Below the pieces are notes generated by a model. That model did not search any database. It was not told the origin of the DNA and saw only the letters and a program-made list of their open reading frames with translations. Of a stretch of DNA of 25,647 nt, positions 1 through 6,746 are shown one piece after another. Position 1 is the first letter of the stretch; each line of letters starts with the position of its first letter. This DNA is from Lachnospiraceae bacterium UBA3762 (lineage in GTDB: Bacteria > Bacillota > Clostridia > Lachnospirales > Lachnospiraceae): NCBI GenBank assembly GCA_002371615.1, contig DFGA01000052.1:1-25647 (forward strand). The letters are read 5' to 3'. Made by a program: the position numbers and the translations under genes.

Positions 1-1142
1 TCAAGCATATCTTCACTGTAATCAAGACAGGTAATCTCAGCTCCCGATAGGCTTTTCCATTTCTTTTCAGTAAATACAGCGGTACCCACCGGAACGTCTA
101 AGAGCATTCCGTCAAAATCATTCGGAATATATGATAAGATTTTTCTTGCAATCTCATTATCATCCGTCCCGCTCCAAAAGAACCTGATATACAGTCTGCT
201 AAAGAAACTCCCCTGTGTCAGAACATCATCATAAACATTCTTTGAGGATCTGTATGCATTTTGTATCTTATCCGGGACAGGAAATGCCTTTGCCAGTTTA
301 ATGTTTCTGGCATTGTATTCCGTATCATCCCGCTCATCATATCCATCATAAGGAGCATTAGGATCATGGGGCTTCTGCTTCTTCATGCTGTTGCACACCT
401 GATCCTTATGTGCAAATACAAAATCCAGGTCATCAGACCACCCTGTATGTCCCGTAATGACTTTAGGTTTTAAACCTCTTTCGCGAAGAAGATGCTCCAG
501 TTTTGCGAGGGATCTCTTTGACAGTTCATTATCCTCTGCCAGTGAATTGATAAAACTGTATCCGCCGTCTGCTCCGAACCAGATCGTATCCCCTGTAAAG
601 AGATACTCATCATCGATCAGATAGACCATATGTCCCCATGTATGACCCGGAACAAGGATTGATTCCACCTTGATATCTCCGATATAAAATACTTCCCCGT
701 CGTTCAGTAGCTTTCGTTCATTATCACTTTTAACCATAGGAAGCTTATACAGTCCGAAGATAACTTTTCTTCGCTTTTCCCCGGTCATATAACGATTTTC
801 TATCTCACCAAGGTATAGTTTTGCGCCTCTGAACAACCCGTCCGAATCCCGTTCAACTGCGCCGACATGATCCGTGTCCTGATGTGTTATAAGGATATGC
901 TGTATAGAAGCCGGGTCAATATTAAGCCACCCCATCTTCTCTCCAAGTCTTTCATAGTTATATCCGGCATCGATCATGATCGTAGTTCCGTTCTTGGTAT
1001 AAAAGAATATATTTGCTATCCATTCACGAACACAGGCAACACGGTCATCTATCCAGCCTGTATTCAGTGGCTTAAATATCTCCTTGCCCCTGTATCCCAG
1101 TGACATTACTACTTTTTGAAAATTTGACGCTCTTTTTGACAT
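1..1142 (-). CDS. Metallo-beta-lactamase fold hydrolase fused to a SAM methyltransferase domain (3' end outside window)
   Basis: The frame is open from the ATG at 1142 to the window edge (380 codons seen), with GGAGG 7 nt before the start. Residues 20-240 form a metallo-beta-lactamase domain with the full zinc ligand set: THQDTDH at 86-92, PGHTWGH with H167, TGDT with D185 and TGHTGW with H232. After a linker (about 245-300), residues 340-380 read LLDVPVGTAVFT and then ITCLDYSEDML. These resemble motif I and motif II of a class I SAM methyltransferase, cut by the window end. The gene follows the methyltransferase gene at 1173-1781 by 30 nt and probably shares its promoter and palindromic operator. 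The MBL substrate cannot be told from sequence. The methyltransferase call rests on about 40 residues, so it is less certain than the hydrolase call. Confidence 0.82.
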   Translation of the reverse strand, partial: MSKRASNFQKVVMSLGYRGKEIFKPLNTGWIDDRVACVREWIANIFFYTKNGTTIMIDAGYNYERLGEKMGWLNIDPASIQHILITHQDTDHVGAVERDSDGLFRGAKLYLGEIENRYMTGEKRRKVIFGLYKLPMVKSDNERKLLNDGEVFYIGDIKVESILVPGHTWGHMVYLIDDEYLFTGDTIWFGADGGYSFINSLAEDNELSKRSLAKLEHLLRERGLKPKVITGHTGWSDDLDFVFAHKDQVCNSMKKQKPHDPNAPYDGYDERDDTEYNARNIKLAKAFPVPDKIQNAYRSSKNVYDDVLTQGSFFSRLYIRFFWSGTDDNEIARKILSYIPNDFDGMLLDVPVGTAVFTEKKWKSLSGAEITCLDYSEDML

Positions 1143-1172
1143 TTGACTGCCTCCCTAACTCACCGAATTCTT

Positions 1173-1781
1173 CTACTTCTTTGCTATGCACTGAAATGTA
1201 AATGGCGAGATCTTTCTGTACTTAATCTTTTTGAATCCGGCTGTTTTTACTAATTCCACTATCTCATCCCTGTTATACATCTTCACATCGCCAGCTTTCA
1301 GGCGAGGAAAACAAAAATTAGCTACCGCCCTGATCGGTGCTGCACAGTCCATGTCGTTCAGCAAAAGATATCCTCCTTTTTTCAGTATCCGATACATTTC
1401 ATTAACGGCTTTCTGAGGATGGGGATAATGATGAATGCTCATGTTACAGGTGACAACCTGATATTGTTCATCTTCAAGCGGCATGTTCTCGGAATCTCCG
1501 GCCGTTGCAGTAACCTTCCCTGATAATCTGCTTTTAGTCTCCTCTATCATCTCTTCCGAAAGGTCAAGTGCATTAAGCTGTACCTCTGGGAAAAGTCTTG
1601 ACACCTCACACAAAAAGGCTCCCGGACCGCATCCGATATCTATCAGGTTCTCCGGTTTTATCTTTTTGATGATCGAAAAAGCATATTTATAATCATGTCT
1701 CCAATATCCGCCGCCGAAACAGAGACATCCTGATACCCCGGAAATAAGGGCCCGCTGACCATTTTTTTGTATGCTCGGCAT
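1173..1781 (-). CDS. Class I SAM-dependent methyltransferase (Methyltransf_11/25 type)
   Basis: This is a 202-residue protein. Motif I is LIDIGCGPG (about 46-54), motif II LDLS (about 72-75), the acidic loop GDSENMPLEDEQY follows, and the post-motif ILKKGGYLLL is present, so it should bind S-adenosylmethionine and methylate a small molecule. The start chosen is the ATG at 1781, because GAGGAGGA lies 7 nt upstream. The frame can be extended to a TTG at 1808, but that would place the ribosome binding site inside the gene. The N-terminus is short and has a Gly/Cys-rich stretch (GCLCFGGGYW) that is not usual for this family. It is the first gene of an operon with the MBL/methyltransferase fusion and lies directly behind a promoter with a GTTAG-N6-CTAAC operator. 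The substrate is unknown. Confidence 0.85.
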   Translation of the reverse strand: MPSIQKNGQRALISGVSGCLCFGGGYWRHDYKYAFSIIKKIKPENLIDIGCGPGAFLCEVSRLFPEVQLNALDLSEEMIEETKSRLSGKVTATAGDSENMPLEDEQYQVVTCNMSIHHYPHPQKAVNEMYRILKKGGYLLLNDMDCAAPIRAVANFCFPRLKAGDVKMYNRDEIVELVKTAGFKKIKYRKISPFTFQCIAKK

Positions 1782-1797
1782 ATCATCGTCCTCCTCG

Positions 1798-1847
1798 GTT
1801 AGCCCCAACTAACAACATATGATAGCACTCGTTTGACTCTCTGTCTA
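1798..1847 (-). promoter_or_regulatory. Promoter with palindromic operator (site A) for the methyltransferase operon
   Basis: Read on the minus strand, -35 TAGACA (1847-1842), a 17-nt spacer and -10 TATCAT (1824-1819) are followed after exactly 5 nt by the palindrome at 1798-1813 (plus strand GTTAGCCCCAACTAAC). The operator covers the likely transcription start, which suggests repression. The RBS of the methyltransferase gene begins a few bases further on. The layout is nearly identical to that before the gene at 19301. Confidence 0.7.
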
Positions 1848-1877
1848 TAATCTTCACACAAAAAAACTCTTGCTTTT

Positions 1878-2237
1878 TTATGCCTCTCTCACAAGATCAT
1901 ACATAAAGCTCTTCTCACCCAGTGTTCTGGTGTTTACATGCTTCATTCCTATATGCTCGTACTTATCCTTCTTAAGCTTTGCATCTGTCGAAACAATGAC
2001 CGGAAGATTGCCTTGCCCTGCGACTTCAAAAGCTGTCTCAACAAGCGGGCGCATAAAGCCCTTACCCTGGTACTCTTTTTTTACAGCAAGCAATTCTACC
2101 TGGACGAACGGCTTCCTGCTGTCCCTGTATGTCTTCTCAAAGCTTGCTCCGCCTGCCTGGAATTATTTTATTATATGCTCGACTCCCTGATAGGACAAAT
2201 TGTGGACATACTTCACGGAAAACAAATCGCTTAGGCA
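1878..2237 (-). pseudogene. GNAT-family acetyltransferase, C-terminal remnant
   Basis: In one minus-strand frame, positions 2162-1878 encode a C-terminal acetyltransferase segment. It includes VELLAVKKEYQGKGFMRPL, matching the beta4/acetyl-CoA loop of GNAT enzymes (usual R/Q-x-x-G-x-G/A; here YQGKGF), and ends GEKSFMYDLVREA. The same frame continues upstream as VKYVHNLSYQGVEHIIK but is broken by a TAA at 2163-2165 and a TAG at 2238-2240, and no N-terminus is found. A 71-residue reading from an internal TTG at 2093 is possible but has no convincing ribosome binding site. The remnant lies directly behind the truncated SUMF1-type gene, so one deletion may have damaged both. The GNAT call is by motif and the pseudogene call is by the stops. 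Confidence 0.65.
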
Positions 2238-2267
2238 CTAAGCACATGCATCACCTAATTTCATCAT

Positions 2268-3284
2268 TTACAAACTCCTTCCCAGTCTGTATGCATCCTC
2301 CGGATATCTGCTTCTCTTCGTCATCCCCGGACTTCCCATCAGGAACGTTCCGCCTTCAATCAGCAAAAAGCCGTCCTGTATCGCACCCGAATCTGGTTTT
2401 GCTGCGTTGTCCGATGTCTGCATGTCTGAATTATCAGGTGTTGAAGCTTCTGCAACTGCCTCTTCTGGGGAAGAATTCACTTCCTCTGTATCAGAGCTGT
2501 TCCATCCCGCTTCATCGGAATCCTGCCCGGATATGCTGCCTGATATCATATTGATCACAAGACCGATGATTATAGCAGCCATGATGAATACCACAGGCAG
2601 TAGCGGATTCTTTTTATCTTCTGTTTTTATCTGGGAATTCCTGCATAAGACCGCAGCCTCAGCTCCAATAAACGCCCAGAAGGAGAGCATAAGAATATTC
2701 TCAAAAAATACCAGGATTCCTGCTTTCTCATAATCAAGAAAGGCAAATGGAACACGGAAAAATAAATAATCCGGCATTCCATTCTTAATGAATAAAAACA
2801 ATCCGATACCAGCAACAGTGCATAATGCCGCAGATATTACCGTCTTCAGTTTATCTGTAAGGTGTAACCTTGCAAACATTATCGGAATATGCATTCCAAG
2901 ATGGATTCCCATGAGCACAAAAGCCCAATGTGACATGGACAGGTGCATTCTTCTTGCAAAGGAAACCTTCGTCATTCCATACAGAAAAGGCACTGCATGA
3001 CCGCTCATGGACATACCGCAAAAAGCAGTCAGAGCAAAGGATAAAAGAAGGGCAATGTTCACAGTAGTCGTTATTATTCTGTAGGGATTGTATTTACCTT
3101 TAAATAACGAACCATACCATTTTCTATTGAGAATCTGATGGATGATGACAAGCATGGTCATACAGATCCCTATCCACTCATGTAATGCTTCACCTGTCAC
3201 CTGATAAGCCATCAGACATAATAAGAGGACGGTCATACAGACATCCACTATTCTTTTGATAATCATATTTTGTTTAACCTGCAT
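2268..3284 (-). CDS. DUF4405 membrane protein fused to a truncated SUMF1/formylglycine-generating-enzyme-like domain
   Basis: The product has 338 residues from the ATG at 3284, with GAGGA 7 nt upstream. The N-terminal half resembles DUF4405, a cytochrome b/ferric-reductase-like module. It has several membrane helices with paired histidines (LHEWIG, VIIHQIL, RRMHLSMSHW, GIHLGMHI) that could hold heme. Two more helices follow near 165-185 and 230-245, and then an Asp/Glu/Ser-rich linker. Residues from about 305 begin a SUMF1 domain (FLLIEGGTFLMGSPG) but leave its pattern and stop about 25 residues later. A normal SUMF1 domain needs over 200 residues, so the C-terminal enzyme domain is lost. It follows the flavodoxin remnant by 1 nt, in the TetR-led operon. 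The membrane part may still be functional. Confidence 0.7.
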   Translation of the reverse strand: MQVKQNMIIKRIVDVCMTVLLLCLMAYQVTGEALHEWIGICMTMLVIIHQILNRKWYGSLFKGKYNPYRIITTTVNIALLLSFALTAFCGMSMSGHAVPFLYGMTKVSFARRMHLSMSHWAFVLMGIHLGMHIPIMFARLHLTDKLKTVISAALCTVAGIGLFLFIKNGMPDYLFFRVPFAFLDYEKAGILVFFENILMLSFWAFIGAEAAVLCRNSQIKTEDKKNPLLPVVFIMAAIIIGLVINMISGSISGQDSDEAGWNSSDTEEVNSSPEEAVAEASTPDNSDMQTSDNAAKPDSGAIQDGFLLIEGGTFLMGSPGMTKRSRYPEDAYRLGRSL

Positions 3285-3285
3285 A

Positions 3286-3540
3286 TTACCATCCTCTTTG
3301 TTTACTGTAGGCCATCCATCCAGGACCTAAGCTCATCCTCCGAAACCCCTCCGTCGAATCGCTTGCCGTCAAGCCACGTTCCGCTTCCGGTACGTCCGAG
3401 GCGGAATCGGAAGTCCCGGTCTGATCCATTATCGTTTCGGTTTCATTCTCGGCTTCTGTTTTCTGTGCTTCGCTATTCCCACATGCTGCAAGCCCCAAAA
3501 CCAGTAAAATCGCCGCAATTATAGATATCTTTCTTTTCAT
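3286..3540 (-). pseudogene. Flavodoxin lipoprotein, internally deleted remnant
   Basis: The ATG at 3540 (GAGGAG 10 nt upstream) starts a clear lipoprotein signal peptide, with KRK, then a hydrophobic stretch and the lipobox LAACGN. A Glu/Thr-rich tether follows. The reading frame then runs through unlike sequence to a stop at 3286. In a neighbouring minus frame from about 3391 the sequence reads TGSGTWLDGKRFDGGVSED and ends at a TAA at 3302-3304. This matches the usual C-terminus of secreted or lipoprotein flavodoxins (WLxGkRF...G.s.e.i..W). The two ends of a flavodoxin gene are thus present, but the FMN-binding centre (over 100 residues) is gone and the frame is broken. The upstream gene ends 4 nt earlier. 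It may still yield a short lipopeptide of 84 residues. Confidence 0.7.
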
Positions 3541-3544
3541 CTGC

Positions 3545-3880
3545 TTATTTCTCCTCTTCCTTCCACACATCTTTTGCCAGGCGAAATACTGCCCAGCCCT
3601 TTGGCCACCCTACATACATTGTGGCATGGGTTATGATAGCAGCTATCTCCTCTTTACTTACACCATGTGCCTTTGCATTCTGAAGGTGATATGTCAGAGA
3701 CGAATCTGTGATACCTGATGCCATAAGTGAAACTACCGTAATGATGCATTTAGTCTTCACATCAATAGATTCCTCATTCCATACCTCACCAAAGAGTACA
3801 TCATCGTTTAAGTGTGCAAACATCGGCGCAAACTCACCAAGCTGTTCTCTTCCTGCTGTCTGTACAATCTTCTCGCTCAA
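3545..3880 (-). CDS. Carboxymuconolactone decarboxylase (CMD/AhpD-like) family protein
   Basis: This is a 111-residue single-domain CMD-family protein. The core reads IDVKTKCIITVVSLMASG and then LTYHLQNAKAHGVSKEEI and IITHATMYVGWPKGW. This fits the family pattern of a helix with a conserved H-x-x-x-A-x-x-x-G and a second conserved His region. There is no CxxC pair, so an AhpD-type peroxidase is unlikely, and a decarboxylase- or hydrolase-like redox accessory role is possible. The start is a TTG at 3880, chosen because AGGAGGT lies exactly 7 nt upstream; a nearby ATG is out of frame and stops at once. It sits between the ABM monooxygenase gene (12 nt before) and the flavodoxin remnant (4 nt after) in the TetR-led operon. 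Its substrate is unknown. Confidence 0.82.
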   Translation of the reverse strand: MSEKIVQTAGREQLGEFAPMFAHLNDDVLFGEVWNEESIDVKTKCIITVVSLMASGITDSSLTYHLQNAKAHGVSKEEIAAIITHATMYVGWPKGWAVFRLAKDVWKEEEK

Positions 3881-3892
3881 TTCATATACCTC

Positions 3893-4225
3893 CTATTGTC
3901 TAATAAATTCACTGTCCTTTTGTGGTATTCCATTTGTATCTGTTACATAACGCTCTACTTTCATATGAAGATCATATTTCTCACGTAATTCGGCAATTTC
4001 TTTCATCATAGGAGATGCATGATGCCTGTCTATTGCATCCTGATCTTCCCAACTGTCGATCAGAAGCACTGTTTCAGGGTCTCCGAGCGGGATAAAATAC
4101 TCATATTTCAGATTTCCCTCTTCGGCCCGGATACGCTTGGCAATACCTGATTTTTCCATCTCCTCCGCGAACCTGCGGGCATTCCCACCTATTCCCGTGT
4201 AATACAAATTCACTGTAATACTCAT
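3893..4225 (-). CDS. Antibiotic biosynthesis monooxygenase (ABM) / quinol monooxygenase-like protein
   Basis: The product has 110 residues from the ATG at 4225, with AGGAGGT 7 nt upstream; an in-frame GTG at 4234 would overlap that site. The dimeric alpha/beta-barrel ABM fold is indicated by an N-terminal beta strand (ITVNLYYTG), an amphipathic helix with GNARRFAEEME, LLIDSWEDQDAIDRHHASP and the closing strand MKVERYVTD. The helix-W-x-D/H-x-x-S/P pattern is typical of YgiN-like quinol monooxygenases. Such proteins oxidise quinol or flavin-type small substrates, often without a metal or cofactor. It is the first gene behind tetR (19 nt gap) and is followed by the CMD gene, a pairing seen in redox-stress operons. 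The actual substrate is not evident. Confidence 0.8.
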   Translation of the reverse strand: MSITVNLYYTGIGGNARRFAEEMEKSGIAKRIRAEEGNLKYEYFIPLGDPETVLLIDSWEDQDAIDRHHASPMMKEIAELREKYDLHMKVERYVTDTNGIPQKDSEFIRQ

Positions 4226-4244
4226 CCCAGACACCTCCTATGTA

Positions 4245-4865
4245 TTAAAGTAAAAGTTTCAGCAGACAGTTATTGGTTATCTCAAAAATGGATTGGTATA
4301 CATAGTCCACATTTGCCTCTTTCATGGCTTTCCTCTGCTTATCCGTTACTGAGGTGTAAGGATATATTCCAAACATAAACGGGAAAAATATGTATATAAA
4401 GTTTTGAATCTCCTGAACCGATTTCTCCGGACAAAACTTTGTGAGAATCCTACATACATTCTTCATTGAGTCCCCATAAGCTACTTTAAAAGACTTCAGA
4501 AGCTCAGGCCTGCTGTTAGCTTCCATATCGTAATTGTTCATGGAAAGGAGCTTTAACAGCTGTTCTCTGTTTGCAATGGATATTGCAAGTTTCTCGGCAA
4601 GCTCCTCTTTTGCAAGCTTCTCATTATCATAAAGGATGCTTTTCAGTTCCTCATTCCAGCGATCATACTCCCGCTCATAAAGCGCCAGAAAGATCTCTTC
4701 TTTTGTCTGATAGTAGTTGTATATCGTAGGTCTTGAGAAAGATGTTTCATTTCCGATCTCTTTAAGTGTGATGTCCTTAAAGCTCATGGTCTGATACAGC
4801 TTCTCACATGCGCTTATGATCTCTTCTTTTCTTGCTGCAGTTCTTTCCGGTGATCCTTTGGGCAT
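4245..4865 (-). CDS. TetR/AcrR-family transcriptional regulator
   Basis: This is a 206-residue regulator. The N-terminal helix-turn-helix is clear: ITLKEIGNETSFSRPTIYNYYQTKEEIFLAL (about residues 33-63) has the family's S/T-x-x-TIY-x-YF/Y-x-x-KEE core. The C-terminal part is a helical ligand-binding domain with an aromatic stretch (FIYIFFPFMFGIYPY), suggesting a hydrophobic effector. The ATG at 4865 is preceded by AGGAGA at 6 nt; the in-frame TTG at 4871 would leave no spacing. It heads the operon tetR, ABM, CMD, flavodoxin remnant, DUF4405. The promoter carries TTGACAC-type palindromes, so autoregulation is likely. The effector is unknown; the downstream oxidoreductase-type genes suggest a quinone or electrophile (inference). 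Confidence 0.88.
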   Translation of the reverse strand: MPKGSPERTAARKEEIISACEKLYQTMSFKDITLKEIGNETSFSRPTIYNYYQTKEEIFLALYEREYDRWNEELKSILYDNEKLAKEELAEKLAISIANREQLLKLLSMNNYDMEANSRPELLKSFKVAYGDSMKNVCRILTKFCPEKSVQEIQNFIYIFFPFMFGIYPYTSVTDKQRKAMKEANVDYVYQSIFEITNNCLLKLLL

Positions 4866-4887
4866 ATTCAATCTCCTATGGTCTATT

Positions 4888-4936
4888 CTGACTTTGTGTC
4901 AAAATGAATTATATATGTATTTTGACACCGTGTCAA
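4888..4936 (-). promoter_or_regulatory. tetR operon promoter with two palindromic operators
   Basis: On the minus strand, -35 TTGACA (4936-4931), a 17-nt spacer and -10 TATAAT (4913-4908) form a consensus promoter. The -35 lies inside the 15-bp palindrome TTGACACCGTGTCAA (4922-4936). A second, imperfect copy (4888-4902, minus strand TTGACACAAAGTCAG) lies just downstream of the -10. GTGTCAAAAT and ATTTTGACAC also form a 10-bp inverted repeat across the -10. This fits self-repression by the adjacent TetR protein. Confidence 0.7.
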
Positions 4937-4975
4937 GAAATCAGGTTCTGTCCGGTTCTCCTGTTCCACCGGACA

Positions 4976-5020
4976 AACTATACAAAAGAGCCTACGAGTA
5001 CAACTCGCAGACTCCTTTGT
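4976..5020 (-). terminator. Intrinsic terminator after the HD-GYP gene
   Basis: On the minus strand, a stem of about 16 pairs (AAAGGAGTCTGCGAGT with ACTCGTAGGCTCTTTT, three of them G-U) closes a 3-nt loop at about 5018-4984. The T-rich TTTTGTATAG end follows. The G-U pairs are stable only in the minus-strand RNA, which fits termination of the upstream HD-GYP transcript. A second inverted repeat, GTCCGGT with ACCGGAC (4950-4974), follows at once and has no assigned role. Confidence 0.75.
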
Positions 5021-5071
5021 GGCAATATATAGATCCTGTACAGTATCAGGATATACTGATACGGGAAAGTT

Positions 5072-5959
5072 TCAGCTTACAAAATCCACCATCTTGGGCG
5101 TACACGCCTTCAACTCATCCTTGGGGATTGTCATAAAGATCCTGACAATGTCCGGATCAAGTTGTGTTCCTGCCACATCACTGATTATCTCCATAGCTTC
5201 TTCATGCGTTTTTTTATCCTTATATGAACGCCTCATCGTTATAGCTGAATAGGTATCACAGACAGCTATAATTCTCGCAGCCATTGGGATTTCATCCCCC
5301 GGAATACCATAATATCCGTTACCGTCAATACGCTCATGATGATACAGTATCCAGTCCTTTATCTCATCAAACGACGGAAGTGTCCTGAGCAGATCCATTG
5401 CAATCTTGGGATGTTGCTTCATCACTTCCCATTCCCCGGCATCTAGTTTTCCAGGTTTGTTCAAAATAGACTCCGGCACACCCAGTTTACCTACATCATG
5501 CAGTAGCGCCGCATATTCGAAGCTTACCGGGCTTATTCCTTCCTTCATGTGTGTGGGGAGGTGTTTATACAGGCACATTGATAACATCTGGACATTGCGA
5601 CTGTGTCCGTTCAAATTAGGATCCCTCGCCTCTATAACGCCAATCAACGTCTCGGTAACTTCAATACTCCTGTCTTTAAGCGTATTTACCAGATGATATA
5701 AAAGGACTAACGTCAAGGAGACAAAAACAGCACCAAAGAACAATATTCCTGCAACCAGATAATCCGGTTTGCCAAAAAAAGCCACTCCTAGGTATCCCAA
5801 AAGGAAAAAAACAAGCAGTCCCAGTCCGATGTTTTCCCATATTAGTTCCCCATGTTTACCGGAAAGCATTACATCGGAAGATGTTCTGATAAACCTGATA
5901 TATGCAATTATATTTCCGACCATTATGATACTTCCGATGATTATAAGTACCGATATCAT
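5072..5959 (-). CDS. Membrane-bound HD-GYP-type phosphodiesterase
   Basis: This is a 295-residue protein with about three N-terminal membrane helices (about 2-22, 43-62 and 66-90) and a cytoplasmic HD-GYP domain (about 100-280). Metal-binding residues are visible: H119 (NGHSRN), H154-D155 (LLHDVGKLGVPESIL), H183 (KQHP), HH at 207-208 and D235 (AVCDTYSAIT). The signature reads HHERIDGNGYYGIPG, so the usual GYP is GYY here. HD-GYP enzymes hydrolyse cyclic di-GMP or related dinucleotides; the altered signature leaves the substrate open. It begins 8 nt after the AlkZ-related gene and has only a weak AAAGG ribosome binding site, so translation is probably coupled. A strong terminator follows. Confidence 0.85.
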   Translation of the reverse strand: MISVLIIIGSIIMVGNIIAYIRFIRTSSDVMLSGKHGELIWENIGLGLLVFFLLGYLGVAFFGKPDYLVAGILFFGAVFVSLTLVLLYHLVNTLKDRSIEVTETLIGVIEARDPNLNGHSRNVQMLSMCLYKHLPTHMKEGISPVSFEYAALLHDVGKLGVPESILNKPGKLDAGEWEVMKQHPKIAMDLLRTLPSFDEIKDWILYHHERIDGNGYYGIPGDEIPMAARIIAVCDTYSAITMRRSYKDKKTHEEAMEIISDVAGTQLDPDIVRIFMTIPKDELKACTPKMVDFVS

Positions 5960-5967
5960 TTAATATA

Positions 5968-6657
5968 CTAACCTTTCAGCAATGTTCTTAGTTCATCCTC
6001 ATCCAGTCCGGGAAGTGATTTTCCGATATGTCTTAATATCCTGTTCAAAGACTCCTGCGGACTTCTTTTGTATGCCGATCTGCACAGCTTATCACCCCAG
6101 TACTTCTCAGCAATATCATATCTGCAGTTACCCCATCCGTATTCGTCACCGTTTTTCCGTTTACTGTACTCATAGTTCACGGGAACGACGTAGGTCTCCA
6201 TCTGGAGTCTGCTTATAACCGTCTCAAATCCTTTGTTTCCATCTTTCTTATAATTGAGGTTATCCTTGATATCCCTTGTCAGCGTTGCACCTGCACCGTT
6301 AATGTAGTCCACAACGCCTTTATCCTTATATGATGCAAGACCGTCATCAAATCTGGCGTCAAAATCATATCCCTCCCGTCGATAATTACAGAAGTCCGGC
6401 CACAGCTGCAGGCTTATAAAGCCTGCCTTTTTTTCAAAGAACTTTCCATAGACAAGTTCTCTGTTTTGAAGAACCTGTCCTTTCCAGTCCCATGCATCCC
6501 AGTGAATCTTGCCGCTCCATCTTCCCTGGTACCATGCATCATATGAAATATTGTCTTCAAGAGAAAATCCTTCTATCCTGCATGTAAAAAACGGCAGAAA
6601 GCCTATCTCATTTACAACTGCAACAAGATCCTCCCTTGTTCTGATCTCATCCGTCAT
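5968..6657 (-). CDS. AlkZ-related (winged-helix, DNA glycosylase-like) protein
   Basis: The best start is the ATG at 6657, giving 229 residues beginning MTDEIRTREDLVAVVNEIGF. The conserved blocks of clostridial AlkZ-related proteins are recognisable: FLPFF, GFSLEDN, the W-rich HWDAWDWKGQ, YGKFFEKKAGFISLQLWPDF, NYRREGYDFDARFDDG, GFETVISRLQMETYVV and YGWGNCRYD. AlkZ proteins unhook interstrand crosslinks and alkylated bases, but the QxQ-type catalytic motif of true AlkZ is not evident, so repair activity is unproven. An upstream ATG at 6684 lies about 10 nt from the predicted transcription start and has no ribosome binding site. Reading from 6819 would run through the terminator and promoter and is rejected. 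It is cotranscribed with the HD-GYP gene. Confidence 0.72.
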   Translation of the reverse strand: MTDEIRTREDLVAVVNEIGFLPFFTCRIEGFSLEDNISYDAWYQGRWSGKIHWDAWDWKGQVLQNRELVYGKFFEKKAGFISLQLWPDFCNYRREGYDFDARFDDGLASYKDKGVVDYINGAGATLTRDIKDNLNYKKDGNKGFETVISRLQMETYVVPVNYEYSKRKNGDEYGWGNCRYDIAEKYWGDKLCRSAYKRSPQESLNRILRHIGKSLPGLDEDELRTLLKG

Positions 6658-6700
6658 TTCGGTTATTGTCCACCTGCCGGCCATATTTAAAACTAAACAG

Positions 6701-6728
6701 ATTATACACCAAAATAAAGGCCGTGCAA
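6701..6728 (-). promoter_or_regulatory. Promoter of the AlkZ-related / HD-GYP operon
   Basis: On the minus strand, -35 TTGCAC (6728-6723), a 16-nt spacer and -10 TATAAT (6706-6701) form a good sigma70-type promoter. The -35 hexamer lies inside the stem of the terminator at 6719-6739, so the end of one operon and the start of the next share bases. Confidence 0.7.
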
Positions 6729-6746
6729 AATGCACAGCCCTATTTT
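6710..6746 (-). terminator. Intrinsic terminator of the feo operon, probably bidirectional
   Basis: The stem is GGCCGTGCA and TGCACAGCC (6719-6739, plus strand; one G-T pair) around a 3-nt loop. On the minus strand TTTATTTT follows the stem; on the plus strand CTATTTTC follows. The stop codon of the truncated DUF3793 gene (6740-6742) abuts the stem. Confidence 0.75.

Noticed and set aside
1855..1882. A/T-rich inverted repeat after the GNAT remnant as a terminator
   Set aside because: The stem would be almost only A-T pairs with an uncertain loop; too weak to call.
2229..2243. GCTTAGGCACTAAGC, a palindrome resembling the shared operator
   Set aside because: TTAG and CTAA are 3 bp apart rather than 6, and it lies in the GNAT remnant with no promoter or gene start behind it.
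4950..4974. GTCCGGT/ACCGGAC inverted repeat between the HD-GYP terminator and the tetR promoter
   Set aside because: A real 7-bp repeat, but without a T-run or a position tied to a promoter; no role can be supported.
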